Below, piece after piece: positions 11,198 through 22,011 of a DNA stretch of 64,000 bases. Each line of letters begins with the position of its first letter. Within the stretch, counting starts at the first letter, position 1. This stretch comes from Fomitopsis serialis (Eukaryota; Basidiomycota; Agaricomycetes; Polyporales; Fomitopsidaceae): the NCBI RefSeq assembly GCF_022376445.1, contig NW_025955006.1:62001-126000 (forward strand), given 5' to 3'. The notes beneath the pieces are model-generated. The model did not search any database. It was not told the DNA's origin and saw only the letters and a list, made by a program, of their open reading frames with translations. The translations under genes were made by a program, and so were the position numbers.

Positions 11198-12324
11198 CCA
11201 GCCGTCCATAGTGTTCTCGCTCGTACATGTCGAGGGGGGACTTCAGCCTATATACGAAAAAATATAAAATGAGCGCTTAAATCATATTAGACGCTCTAAA
11301 GTTTTGACTTACTATACTGGGGAATTTTTTAGCCGAATTGACGAGGAGAACACTATAGGACGGCTGGCCAAACTTGTCCCCGAGGCATGGCCGAGGGGGC
11401 GCTTATTGACTAGTCAAAGCGACGTACCCCTACGCTAGGTCTTATTTACTGGAGTATCCGACTGGCGTGCGGTCGCGTATGTAATCAAGCTTGGGCGGCT
11501 GCCAAGGGCCCGCGCGATCGCAAATTGGCGAAAAGAAATCAAAAATTGATGGGGACTCAAACCCGTGCGCTGTAAAAGACAGCCGTGCGCTACAACCACT
11601 CGACCATAGCAGCTACATAGGTTCCTCAACGGCACGCGATAAGAGTACTGTACAGCTTGTGGGCGCTATTCTCGTACGCCCTGCTGTCAGAAGGGGTGAC
11701 GATGATAAGAACTCAGCAGTCATTGACTAACTGTCAGAGGCAACTCCTACACGGACACCAGAAAAATCATTGTGTGCTTCGCTGATGTGCCAGGCCGCGC
11801 ACTTCCCGCAGACGGCGCCGACAGGTGACAGCAGGGCGTACGAGAATAGCGCCCACAAGCTGTACAGTACTCTTATCGCGTGCCGTTGAGGAACCTATGT
11901 AGCTGCTATGGTCGAGTGGTTGTAGCGCACGGCTGTCTTTTACAGCGCACGGCTGTCTTTTACAGCGCACGGGTTCGAGTCCCCATCAATTTTTGATTTC
12001 TTTTCGCCAATTTGCGATCGCGCGGGCCCTTGGCAACCGCCCAAGCTTGATTACATACGCGACCGCACGCCAGTCGGATACTCCAGTAAATAAGACCTAG
12101 CGTAGGGGTACGTCGCTTTGACTAGTCAATAAGCGCCCCCTCGGCCATGCCTCGGGGACAAGTTTGGCCAGCCGTCCTATAGTGTTCTCCTCGTCAATTC
12201 GGCTAAAAAAGTCCCCAGTATAGTAAGTCAAAACTTTAGAGCGTCTAATATGATTTAAGCGCTCATTTTATATTTTTTCGTATATAGGCTGAAGTCCCCC
12301 CTCGACATGTACGAGCGAGAACAC
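11198..12324. repeat. large fold-back (inverted) repeat
   Basis: Two arms, 11211-11689 and 11826-12324, are reverse complements of each other with only a few substitutions seen by eye. They enclose a 136-bp unique centre. The right arm is 20 bp longer because it holds a tandem duplication of the unit starting GCGCACGGCTGTC (11925-11944 and 11945-11964). Both outer ends read TA|GTGTTCTCGCTCG, so a TA target duplication (11209-11210 and 12325-12326) is likely. Each arm begins with a 143-bp unit (11211-11353 and 12182-12324) that itself has GTGTTCTC/GAGAACAC ends flanked by TA. On the left this is extended by CCAGCCGTCC (11198-11207) and its complement at 11358-11367. There is no transposase ORF. 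Transcription through it would give a hairpin of nearly 500 bp. Confidence 0.9.
11905..11990 (+). other. tRNA-like segment with pol III A- and B-box motifs (mirrored in the other arm)
   Basis: TGGTCGAGTGG (11909-11919) fits a tRNA A box and GGTTCGAGTCC (11972-11982) fits a B box. Between them GCTGTCTTTTACAGC can form an anticodon-like stem-loop with TTT in the loop. The flanks do not pair as an acceptor stem, the T stem has about three pairs, and this copy carries the 20-bp duplication. The mirror copy at 11553-11607 (minus) has one unit but a damaged B box (GGTTTGAGTCC). It resembles the head of a tRNA-derived repeat more than a working tRNA gene. Confidence 0.4.
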
Positions 12325-12326
12325 TA

Positions 12327-13253
12327 CTGACGCTGAACCGGTAATGCAAACGCGTTTGCATTACTGTCCCGACTGCTCAAACAGAATGATCATGTCAATC
12401 TTTTGTTATAGAATCATATTTATACATCTTGAGAGCACACATGAATCTTTCTGGACGTTCCGCGGTAGGGGAAAGTGCTTTCGGCAGTTCTGCAAACGAG
12501 AGACCCATTTGCCCGCCAAAGCATCGAGGTGCAGCATTTGGCGCCCACTCGAGATTAGGAGTCCGCCTGCTTGCCGTTATGCCGAATGCGCGTCTACTGC
12601 AGATGCTGAACCAGTAATGCAAACCGGCGCCGGCGGCTGCATCGAGTGCGAGTGCAAAGTGTGTATTACGGTACAGTGCAACAGCAACTAGAAGAGCATA
12701 CAACATACTATAAATGTGACTATTAGCTACCGAGTAGACAGTATTAGTCGGATACTACGGTGTGATATTAATATTGGCTGCTAACGAAAGGCCGACACTG
12801 GCTTCAAAGGGAGTTGCCACCCGCCACTGCTTCCCAAGCGGAGATTGTTTCGGCATGGGGAGACGCCGCCGGTCACATTGCACTTCCCAACTCCAGTGCA
12901 ATGTGCAGTGCAAACGAGCATCTTCCACTCGTACACACACCTCAGAAAATTTTAGGAAGCATATCTGGAAGGTATTTTATGTGCCTGAAGTCTCAACTTT
13001 GTGTTCCGAAGGAAGGATTGTAGTACCCGGTGCAGCAACTTCTCGTTACACCTGTATTCAGCCACCCGAAAACAGATCTTTGATTTTCTCCCGCGGCGTA
13101 CAATACACCCAGCTACTTCTGCTTCATATATGATATTAAGGTAGCATGTAGCAGTCGTATACGATTTTTTGGCCCAGTAAACGGCTCGGTATGAGGGGAG
13201 AAATGCGGCTGTTTGCATTACTGTGCCCGTTTGCATTACCGGTTCCGCGTCAG
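12327..13253. mobile_element. non-autonomous TIR element, 927 bp
   Basis: Inverted ends CTGACGC(T/G)GAACCGGTAATG continue through CAAACG and are flanked on both sides by TA (12325-12326 and 13254-13255). The motif GTAATGCAAAC recurs near the ends: a perfect 24-bp palindrome at 12341-12364, two copies in the last 50 bp, and one at 12614-12624. This is like subterminal transposase-binding repeats. ORFs inside are short and without a transposase domain. It shares its left TA with the right end of the fold-back repeat. Confidence 0.75.
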
Positions 13254-14475
13254 TATGGACGGCTGGTATTAGGAGCCTGTCGCTGACGAGGATTCCGTCG
13301 AGATCTCTGAGAAGCATTTGTGATTTGTATTCTAAGGAGAATGCATGGCTGACTGTACCACGGACAGCTACGCCCGTAGATCAGCATGCCTTTCGGGTTC
13401 GCAACGAAGGACGTTGCATTTAGGCTTCAATGCGCCTGAAATTTGAACGCGCCGACGTCGGCCCTCCGCCTAGGAAGCATCAAGCCAGGGACGTCAAGAT
13501 TGCTCTCATGTCCGCGACACGTCCGCTCCGTATACCGAGGCTCGCTTGCTTCCCGATTACGAGTTGTATGATCTCGGAACACTTTGGTGGCGGCCCGCCG
13601 GATCACATTAAACCGCGGCGTGGGATGCAATAATCGACGTGACGTGAGGTGCGATCTACCAGCAGTCGTGTGCAGTGGTAGGAAGAGCAGAAAGGGTCCC
13701 TGCTCGTTATGCCAACGTTGTTCTCCCCCCTGGACTATGCTGCATTGCGCAAGAAGGTACCTTCTTGATTGGGATGTTCCTTTCAAGTTAAACTCTGGCA
13801 CACGTGCCGGGGATGATGCTGATGTCAACTCCGCCGACCTTCTTGGACTTCGCTGTCAGGAGAATGCGTCCGCGATGCATCTGCATGAGCCAATTCTCTC
13901 ACCGATTTCTCTCGCAGGTTCTCTCCCAAATCTGCACTGTCAAGGCCGGATGCATCCCGTCTCTGCTGCAGCGGGATTCGCGCGAGTTGTCATGACGCTC
14001 GCCGCACGCTCGCCTCCGGAGCGCTGCCGTGGCGTGGCGGTCGAGGTACGCCATGCCAGCGCGTTTCATTAAATGGGTAGCGTTGACGCCCAATCTATTA
14101 CACAAATTCAAGCCGTTGCCGAAGACGTACAACGCGACCCAATCCCGGAGGTCTGGACGCCCGGGCTAGTATAAAGCACCGTACGCCTTGCCGCTCGTCC
14201 TATAACATATCCGGCCTTCTTTCTGCGGCATCTCCCATCCCCCATGTAAGTCTGTATTGGTGTCTACTGGAAGCTTTGATTCTCAGCTGCACGTATCAGA
14301 TCGAAATACCCACACACTCGTTCACGCCCCATACCCACCTGGCTTAAGTGCGTCCGGCCCTCCTCATCGGCCGCCTGAGATCTCATTCGCCGACCTGACG
14401 TATATATACTGCGGCCCCTCGTCTGCTCGTCTTCTTCCCCAGATCACACTCCTTCGATAACTTAACTATCTAACC
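13254..14475. other. intergenic region with P450 promoter
   Basis: GC-rich ORFs at 13430-14130 exist on both strands but match no family I know and have no clear splice partners. They could be relics. A TATAAA-like motif occurs near 14170. The downstream P450 promoter is annotated separately. Confidence 0.5.
14401..14408 (+). promoter_or_regulatory. TATA box of the P450 gene
   Basis: TATATATA, 68-75 nt before the ATG at 14476. Confidence 0.55.
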
Positions 14476-16766
14476 ATGGGCGTCATCACCTTTGCTTTCG
14501 TGCTGGCAGCGATCTATTTCGTCTGGTCACACTTGAACAAGCCTCGGCGCGCACTTCCGCCTGGTCCCAGGCCTCTCCCACTCGTCGGGAACATCACCAA
14601 TCTCACTGCGCATGAACTCTGGTTGCGCGCAAAGGAGTGGGCACATGAATATGGTGAGCAAAGCTTATTTCCTGCATGGTTGCCATCGCCTTGCGCAGCA
14701 GTCTCAGACTTGAGGAGGCGTGGCCGACATACCCGAGTTCGTTGCATAATGCGGTGACGGCAGACCTCGGGAGGTGCAGGTTTCGTATCGGCGTCTCACC
14801 CTTCTAACCGAGTGGATGCGCAGTATGCACTGCATGCTGCCAGGAGGCTGACGCATTTCAAACCTGCCTTGGATCTGACTTCACGGGGACTCATCTAACA
14901 CGGGTATCCTCCAGGTGACATCACCTACCTGCATGTGTTCGGCCAAGGCCTCGTTTTCATCAACAAATATGAAGTCGCCGTCGAGCTGCTGGAGAAGAGG
15001 GGCGCGATCTACTCCGACAAGCCTGGGCTCGTCATGGCCGGAGATCTGTGCGTACCATCTCCGGGTCCATTCAAGCGAAATGAAGTTAGCTTACATTAAG
15101 TCAACGATCGTAGATGCGGCTGCGAGAACATGGTACGTCCAGCGACCTGATCGGACTGACAGGCGGGACCGTCGATCTGACCCGAGCCGATATACAGGTT
15201 GCGTTTACCCGTTATGGCGACAAGTCGCGCCGCCAGCGCAAGCTGATGAACATGGCGCTCGGCGTCAACAGCGTGAAGCAATACAACCCTCTACTCGAGA
15301 GCGAGGCGCACGACCTCCTCAGGCGACTCCTCCAGAACCCAGCCGACTACGTCGGCAACTTGAAGCGGTCCGTTCTTGTCCTTACGTATGATTATCACGG
15401 AAAGCTCACTTGCTCGGGACGGTTGTGTCTAGGTATGCCGGTGGCCTGACGCTGTCGGCGGTGTATGGCTACCAGGCGCGATCGAACGACGACGAGTTCC
15501 TGCGCCTCGCAGACGAGTGCGTCGATATCCTGTCCAACGAGATTGCGTCTGGTGGTGGCATCTGGCCTGTTGACGTGTTCCCTGCGCGTACGTTCTATTT
15601 CACACTGGGGAGCGAGTGAACTATGCTGACATGCCATCGTTTCAGTTCAAAACCTGCCTGACTGGGCGCCCGGCGCAGGCTTCAAGCGCAAGGCGGCCGT
15701 ATGGAAGGCTAAGATGGAAGAGTTCGTCGAAAAGCCGTACGCGTATGTCAAGGAGCGGATGGTCAGTTCCGTTTGTGCATGACAGATGGAGCGAGCTGAT
15801 CGGTTTTCGCAGCGAGATGGGAGCGCCCTTCCGTGCTTCTGCACGACATTGCTTGAGGAGCTGCACGAGCGCTGCGGCGTAGAGAAGAAAGAGGCTGAGC
15901 AGATTGACCCCCAGCGAGACTTTGACATCCGGTGGACCGCGAACTCGATGTACTCTGCCAGCATCGACAGCGTAAGTCCCGTCTTCTCCGCAGCCGCGCG
16001 ATATCCTGACGTTCTCCCAGACTATGACCACTGTCTCCCATTTCATCCTCGCGATGATGCTCCATCCCGAAGTCCTCGCGAAAGTGCAAGAGGAGATGGA
16101 CGCCGTCGTCGGCTCCGGACGTCTCCCAACCTTCAGCGACCGTGCATCTCTGCCCTTCCTCGAATGTGTCATGAGCGAGACGCTCCGCTGGGGCGTCCCC
16201 GTGCCCCTGGCGCTTCCACACCGTCTGATGGAGGACGACTTCTACAACGGCTACCACATTCCCAAGGGCACCATCGTGTTCGGAAACGTGTGGTGAGTGT
16301 CCACAGCGGTCCGCTCACGTGTGAACGCGCCTGAACGTGTGCTCCCAGGAACATGGTTCGCAACCCTGAGGTATACCCTGAGCCCGAGGCGTTCCACCCC
16401 GAACGCTTCTTGGAGCCTGCGGACGAGCTCACCGCGAAGCGTCGTGACCCGCGCAACTTCGTCTTTGGCTTCGGGCGGAGACGGTGCCCGGGCCTGCACC
16501 TCATCGAGCAGTCCCTGTGGATTGTAATGGCGTGCATGGTCGCGACGCTCGATATCTCGAAGGCGATTGACGATAACGGTAACGTCATCGAACCCAAAAT
16601 CACCTTCGACAACTCCGTGTTCAGGTGAGCGTCGTTAGTACGCGGAACTGAGCCTGCTATTGACACAGTAGGAAACAGGACACCAGCGCCGTTCAAGGTC
16701 GACATCCGCCCGAGGTCGGAGCAGTCGCTCAAGATCATCCGTCAGGTCACGGAAGGCTCGGCCTGA
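14476..16766 (+). CDS. cytochrome P450 monooxygenase
   Basis: Membrane-anchored microsomal P450, resembling the O-methylsterigmatocystin-oxidoreductase-like P450s abundant in polypores; substrate unknown. Ten exons: 14476-14653, 14915-15047, 15114-15132, 15198-15367, 15433-15587, 15646-15761, 15813-15971, 16021-16292, 16349-16624 and 16679-16766. They encode 521 residues, a normal length. An N-terminal hydrophobic anchor is followed by the proline hinge LPPGPRPLPLVGN. Then come the K-helix ETLR (Glu 363, Arg 366), HPERF, and the haem loop FGFGRRRCPG with Cys about 447. The I helix reads ASIDSTMTT. The third exon is only 19 nt and encodes part of CGCENM; the first intron is 261 nt, much longer than the rest. 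No biosynthetic partner is adjacent. Confidence 0.92.
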
Positions 16767-17383
16767 TTTCGTCATTCTCGCCGTTTGTGTGGTCGCTGGC
16801 AGACTGAAAGTACGTACTGTAGTAATAGTTATTCACGGGTCACTTGCTTTGCACATCCTACTCCTCGAACTGCATTGGGTATTTGCTGCATCTTTTCAAT
16901 TCGATTTCTCATCGGTGATGGTGTGGGGTCCTTCAAATTCTCCAGGCGAGCCTCTCTGGCTAAGGTGCGTGACAAGTGGCGGTCATGCGAGGTGCCGCGC
17001 CACGACCTGTACTCTAAACCGTTCAAAGCCACGGAAGCAGAATCGGGGATGACATTCTAACTCACAGAATGGGTACATGCACAGTGAATCAAGTGGCGAA
17101 AGTGTCAAACACGGGTACTGCCCTCAGCGAAACCAGGAGATCGCCATTCACTAACTCACGCTTGATGTCAACTAGACCAAAGATGTATGTATTTCACGCG
17201 CACTCGGGGCACAGCTAGCCATGAGTCGCGCGACACGAGCAGCATTGGCATGTCTACCTCACTGGCATCTCAATCATGTCTCGGATCCTCGCGCACTCAG
17301 AGTGCTCCGGACAGCCTCCTCATGGCGGCGACGAGCGCAGTCCAAATCTCGGTTGCGTACATGATCTACTAGCTATAGTAGTA
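16767..17383. other. intergenic region
   Basis: No gene seen between the P450 stop and the left inverted repeat of the nested transposon region. Short ORFs only. Confidence 0.55.
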
Positions 17384-17481
17384 TGGAGCGGTTCACTTAG
17401 ACGCCGCTACTTTGTGACAACGACATTTACATGCAGAGTTTTGGGCTGAATGCTAATCCCTTTAGCGAAAAGATAGCTATA

Positions 17482-20390
17482 AGATAGCCCCAGCTCATAC
17501 TCGACTACATCACGTGAGACATTGACCGCGCGCTTCAAGCCATTCTGGCAGTGCGACGGTCTTCGAAATCTATCAGAGATCAACAGAGCCCCTAAATATA
17601 TTTTCTGTTCTCCTAACTGTGTTCAAAATGAACTTTCCTTGATTGTTAGGAGAGAAAATCGACGCCGCATAAGACTGTTCGAGTCCTGATAGGCAAACAT
17701 CAATAGATCTAGCTATTTTACAAATATATTTGGTTTAATAGGAAATAATCGGATTTTCGACGCGGGCGCGAGTGCATGTCGTCGCCAGCGAGCTAAACTA
17801 GCAGCACGAATGCCGCCGTTATCGGGTCGCAAGAGAAAGAATCTCTCTAACCTTGCAAAGAGGAACAGGAGTTCCCCTGGAGTTATCACTGAGCAAGACT
17901 CGGAGAATGTGAGTTTGTGTACTGTGTTGGTTCAGTGTCATGGTACTCACTGTCTTGGACCTCGGAAAGACACCTCTTTTAGATGTCCCGGAAATGGCGG
18001 CTGAGCCCGAGCATGCCGGATCTGTAGAGTACGACTCGGAGCAGCATCTGCAGAAGGCTCAGCAAGCATCCATGCGGCTCTCGCAGACATTTGCGGAGAT
18101 ATCACGGCCTACCTGGGCTATGCCACCGAATCCGGCGACTGTACCTGGACCGACTCCGACAGCAGTGGGCGAGTACCAGGAGTCCGTGTCGAGCAGTCCT
18201 CGTACAGGCCCGGAGTCTCCTAGTGTGCTGCATGACGTGCAGAACACCGTGGATTCCGAGTCAGACCATAATACATTCAAATTTCGGTACACACCTCCTC
18301 CCGATTTGGAATCTGCGCATGCTGCCCTCGACGACCTCGAGTTCCTGTTACGACCGCCTCGCGCGAATGGCATTGGCACGAAGCCCTTCAAGGGTGATGA
18401 CCTGCTCAGGGATCGCATGACCATGATGTGCTCGCTGTTTTGGTGCTACGCGAAGATGCCACTCCCTGGGTGGATCAAGGCATCCGAGACTGTGGCACAT
18501 GTGAATCGGGGTGGCCCGTACCTTGCGAGATGCCTCCGCGGTTGGTGCCAGGCATTCATTGCCGATCGCCACGACCTGCCGTTCAACCCCTATGGTACCT
18601 GGAACAAGTCAATCCTCGAGACGAATGACGAGCTCAAACAGGAGATCGAGGCGCACCTTCAAAGTGTTGGGAAGTACGTTTGCGCAGCCGACATTGTCCA
18701 GTACATGGCAAGACAAGATGTACACGAGCGGCATGGATTGGAGAAGGGTGTCTGCCTGTCGACAGCTCATGAATGGATGCGGGCGCTGGAGTATCGATGG
18801 ACTCGGACACCACGCGGTCAGTTCATTGATGGGCACGAGCGCGATGATGTGGTGGCCTACCGTCAGGGGACCTTCCTTCCCGAAATGCTCAAGCACGAGC
18901 AGAATCTTCGCCAGTGGAAGGCGGATGGCACGGAGGAATCCCGTGCTCCAGGCCGGACATCCGAGTCACTGGAAGTGGTCATCGGAGTCACGTCGCTCGA
19001 CTTATTGCTCGACTTCACAAACATGTGGTTTGGCGATCAGTCAACGTTCTACGCCAACGACCGCCGTGAATTGCGATGGGTAAAGACGTCAGAAAAAGCG
19101 AAGCCACGACCGAAAGGGGAAGGAGCTTCCCTCATGGTGGGCGATTTCGTCTCGGCCGACTATGGATTCTTGCAATCCAAGGATGGCAGTCTGTCTGTCC
19201 GGACACTTTTCAAGGCAGGCAAAAACCGGGATGGGTATTTCCAGTCGAATGACGTGCTCGATCAACTCACCCTGGCGATGGATATTCTCGACAAGGACTA
19301 CCCCTGCGAAAAGCACGTCTTTGTCATCGACAATGCCCCGACTCACCTTAAACGCGCCGACGATGCTCTCTCCGCGCGTAAAATGCCCAAGGGCCCATCG
19401 AAAAACTTTGCAGTCGTCGCAAATGTCATTGGACCGAATGGGAAGGTGATGCATGGCCCGGACGGAAAAATCCTGAAGCACAAGATCCGCATGGGTGATG
19501 CGCACTTCAGCGATGGTCGTCCTCAGTCGTTATATTTCCCTGATGGGCACGAACGAGCTGGGGAGTTCAAAGGAATGGCACAGATACTCAAGGAGCGTGG
19601 CCACAAGGACATTGATGGTCTTCGGGCTGAATGTCCCAAGTTCCAGTGCCCCCCTGACGTGCTGCGATGTTGCTGTCGCTGGCTCCTCTACAATGAACCC
19701 GACTTCCGTGATGTCGAATCTTTGGTCGAGATGCACTGCAAAAGACGTGGTTACGGGCTCATATTCCTTCCGCGCTTCCATTGCGAACTCAATCCCATCG
19801 AGCAATGTTGGGGCTTCGCGAAGCGCAAGTATCGCGAATATCCTCCGTCGTCAATTGAGGCCGATCTTGAACGCAACGTGGTGTCTGCATTGAGCACAGT
19901 CTCAATCGAGCACATTCGCCGGTACGTGATCTTCATTCTCGACTTGAATACAATACTTACCAAAACCAGCTTTTTCAATCGCAGCCTGCGATTTATGGAT
20001 GCATACCGTAAAGGCCTCACCGGGAAGCAAGCCTTGTGGGCGAGCAAGAAGTACCACGGCCACCGTGTTCTTCCAGAGAGCATTCTCGCCGAGCTTGACA
20101 ATGTGGATAGCCAAACTTCGTGACCATACTATTTCTCCTCCCTGTTCTAATTCTTTATCCTTACAGCTCTATAACTGCTACTATGATTCTGTTTTACTAA
20201 TATCCTGCACTATAGATCATTCCTCTCTCATCGACTAATCATATACTTATCGTAGTACGGCCCTCCTCAGCTTCGTAGCTGACCCTAGTCGAAACCCTAG
20301 CTGTAACCCTAGTTGGATAACCCCGATATAGATAGATCATGTGACTCTGGAGAGACGCTGAGAGTCGTCGAGGATGAGCTGGGGCTATCT
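17482..20390 (+). mobile_element. Tc1/IS630-like DNA transposon, apparently complete
   Basis: 2.9 kb element with ends AGATAGCCCCAGCTCAT (then one mismatch, then CTCGAC) in inverted orientation. It is flanked by TA on both sides (17480-17481 and 20391-20392). It contains one gene, an intact DDE transposase read rightwards. The TA duplication and the transposase type agree with the Tc1/mariner-IS630 superfamily. Confidence 0.85.
17810..20123 (+). CDS. DDE transposase of the Tc1/IS630 type
   Basis: Transposase that would cut and paste the surrounding element. The long ORF from 17970 is open to the stop at 20123. A short first exon (17810-17908, starting MPPLSGRKRKNLSN, basic and possibly nuclear-targeting) joins in phase through a 61-nt intron, giving 750 residues. 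The likely catalytic acids are Asp in FVSADYGF (about 430), Asp in HVFVIDNAPTH (about 487) and Glu in FHCELNPIEQCWG (about 644). The NPIEQ motif is typical of DDE_3 transposases. The second-D to E spacing, about 157 residues, is much longer than the 34-35 of classic Tc1/mariner and reflects an insertion. An alternative start at 17940 gives a slightly different N-terminus. No stop or frameshift seen. Confidence 0.88.
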
Positions 20391-20518
20391 TACGTAGGGG
20401 CAACAAAACCCCAAGAGGAATTTTCCGTACATTCATTATTTCCAAAAATGGTCTGAACGATTTGGCCACATTACGTGACTAAGCCCATAACCGGTAATTA
20501 GACGCCAGATTACTGTTA

Positions 20519-20918
20519 CTATATCGGGTCACGATCTCGGACAGCCTAGGTAGTCGGTCACTCGAGCCTCATTCAACAACCATGCCTTCTATAGCTATGA
20601 AATAAATTGTAGCATGTCTCAATGCATCCTTGTAATGCCTGTACAAAATTTGAAGCCAATACACTGAGATCTGTGTGCAGGAAAAATCACCCTTTGCGAT
20701 GATACCTATTTCTGGTAAGCAGTGTGGCTCACCCTACTCTCGACCAGAATTTTAGCTACTGAGCTCGACTCAATGATTGTATATTTTTTCTCATATTTTT
20801 CTCATATTCCTGAGGTCTTTTAACATACCTCCGTAGAATAATTCAGGTCATTATGACCCATACAGAGTGAGGAGGGCTTGTCGAATGCTAAGGTGGCCGA
20901 GATCGTGACCCGATATAG
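20519..20918. mobile_element. MITE with TA target site
   Basis: About 400 bp with perfect 24-bp inverted ends beginning TACTATATCGGGTCACGATC (20517-20540 and 20897-20920). The terminal TA is the presumed target duplication. It has no coding capacity and belongs to the same end family as repeats at 20.93-21.15 kb and 46.7-46.96 kb. Confidence 0.75.
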
Positions 20919-20924
20919 TACCAG

Positions 20925-21152
20925 TTACTATATCGGGCCGGTGGCTCGACTGGGTTAGGGACTCGGTCGAAGCTGGGAAGCAAGATTCTCGTTCATTGCT
21001 GATGGTGAGTAAGTATACCATTGATAACACCTGGAATAGCTCTCATTGATACAGCACCACGTCTTTGGTTTAGAAAGACCCAGCCTTTGTTGTGCAACAC
21101 ATTGGGTGGCCGACTGGGGTGGCCGGTCGAGATCCCGACCCGATGTAACACT
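20925..21152. repeat. diverged relative of the adjacent MITE
   Basis: Begins GTTACTATATCGGGCCGGTG and ends in CGAGATCCCGACCCGATGTAAC-like sequence, the inverse with mismatches. It lies only a few bases after the preceding MITE, so the two sit in tandem. Confidence 0.5.
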
Positions 21153-21397
21153 ACCGAATCGGGGCTTATCTCGGTAGCTGCCCAATAATTGACCAGCGCG
21201 GGGCACTGGCATTTTTAGCAGTATACTTCCCGTCTCAAAGCTGGTTAACTCCCTGAAACATTGTGGAGAATGCTAAGTCTTGAATCCTGTGTCGGTGTAT
21301 GTGACTCAAAAAAATCGGAGGCCAAGTTGGCCAGCTTACGTAAGGCGCTTAACAGTGTCACAAAGTAGCGGCGTCTAAGTGAACCGCTCCATAGTAA

Positions 21398-22011
21398 GAG
21401 CCCGTTCAGCAACCACGAGCGATCGATTCTCGGTCCGATTCTCGAAAGTGTTTCTTCGGCATCTGGGTACATCCGAGCGCAGATTGATTCCCCGCTCGGA
21501 CATTTCCCCTTGCTTATTCAGCGCGTAGTCACCTGTAGTCACGCGTTGCTTGTTGCTCGCTCGTTGCGTCGTCGCCATCGCTTCGCTGACAGGGTCTTGC
21601 TCGCCGTTGCTCACGATGAGCACAGACCCTTATTTCCTCGTAGGGCATGTATATTAGAAAACTGATAGCACATTGACTTCCCTAAGAAAATTTGAGGAGG
21701 ATCTATGTAAGATGTATGCAGAGCGCAGACTAGGCGAGGTCGCGAGGGTGTCCCGCTCATCGTCATGCTCGACGAGCGCGACGTGTCGGGGAATGGGCGG
21801 GAAATTGGCGGGAGTCGCGGGCCTCGACCGGGCTGAACGCAGTGATCATCAAAAGTCACGCGTTGTCAACGGGTGTTTCCGAGCCTCGTCGGCACGCCCG
21901 GCAGCCCGGCAAGGGGGGAAAAAGCTGGCGAAACCGATTCTGAGCGATTCTGTTCATCTGGCGGGAGAAACGCCCGCGAGAATCGATCGCTCGTGGTTGC
22001 TGAACGGGCTC
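21398..22011. mobile_element. PIF/Harbinger-type MITE, 614 bp
   Basis: Inverted ends GAGCCCGTTCAGCAACCACG continue for about 34 bp (21398-21431 and 21978-22011). Both sides carry the trinucleotide TAA (21395-21397 and 22012-22014). A 3-bp TAA/TTA duplication is the hallmark of PIF/Harbinger and Tourist-like MITEs. It has no transposase ORF. It starts four bases after the right TA of the outer TIR element. Confidence 0.8.

Larger units (their letters stand above)
17384..21391. mobile_element. outer TIR element, split by a Tc1-like insertion
   Basis: The ends TGGAGCGGTTCACTTAGACG continue in perfect inverted repeat for about 36 bp (17384-17419 and 21356-21391). Both are flanked by TA (17382-17383 and 21392-21393). 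If the 2.9 kb Tc1-like element and its TA duplication are removed, about 1.1 kb of host element remains, without an evident transposase. It also contains at least two smaller TIR repeats (20.5-21.15 kb), so it is a nest of insertions. Confidence 0.7.

Noticed and set aside
11905..11990. Functional tRNA-Lys gene
   Set aside because: No acceptor stem, a weak T stem, a non-standard anticodon loop and an internal 20-bp duplication.
13430..14132. GC-rich ORFs on both strands before the P450 gene
   Set aside because: No recognisable domain, and neither strand could be extended with credible exons. At most a relic.
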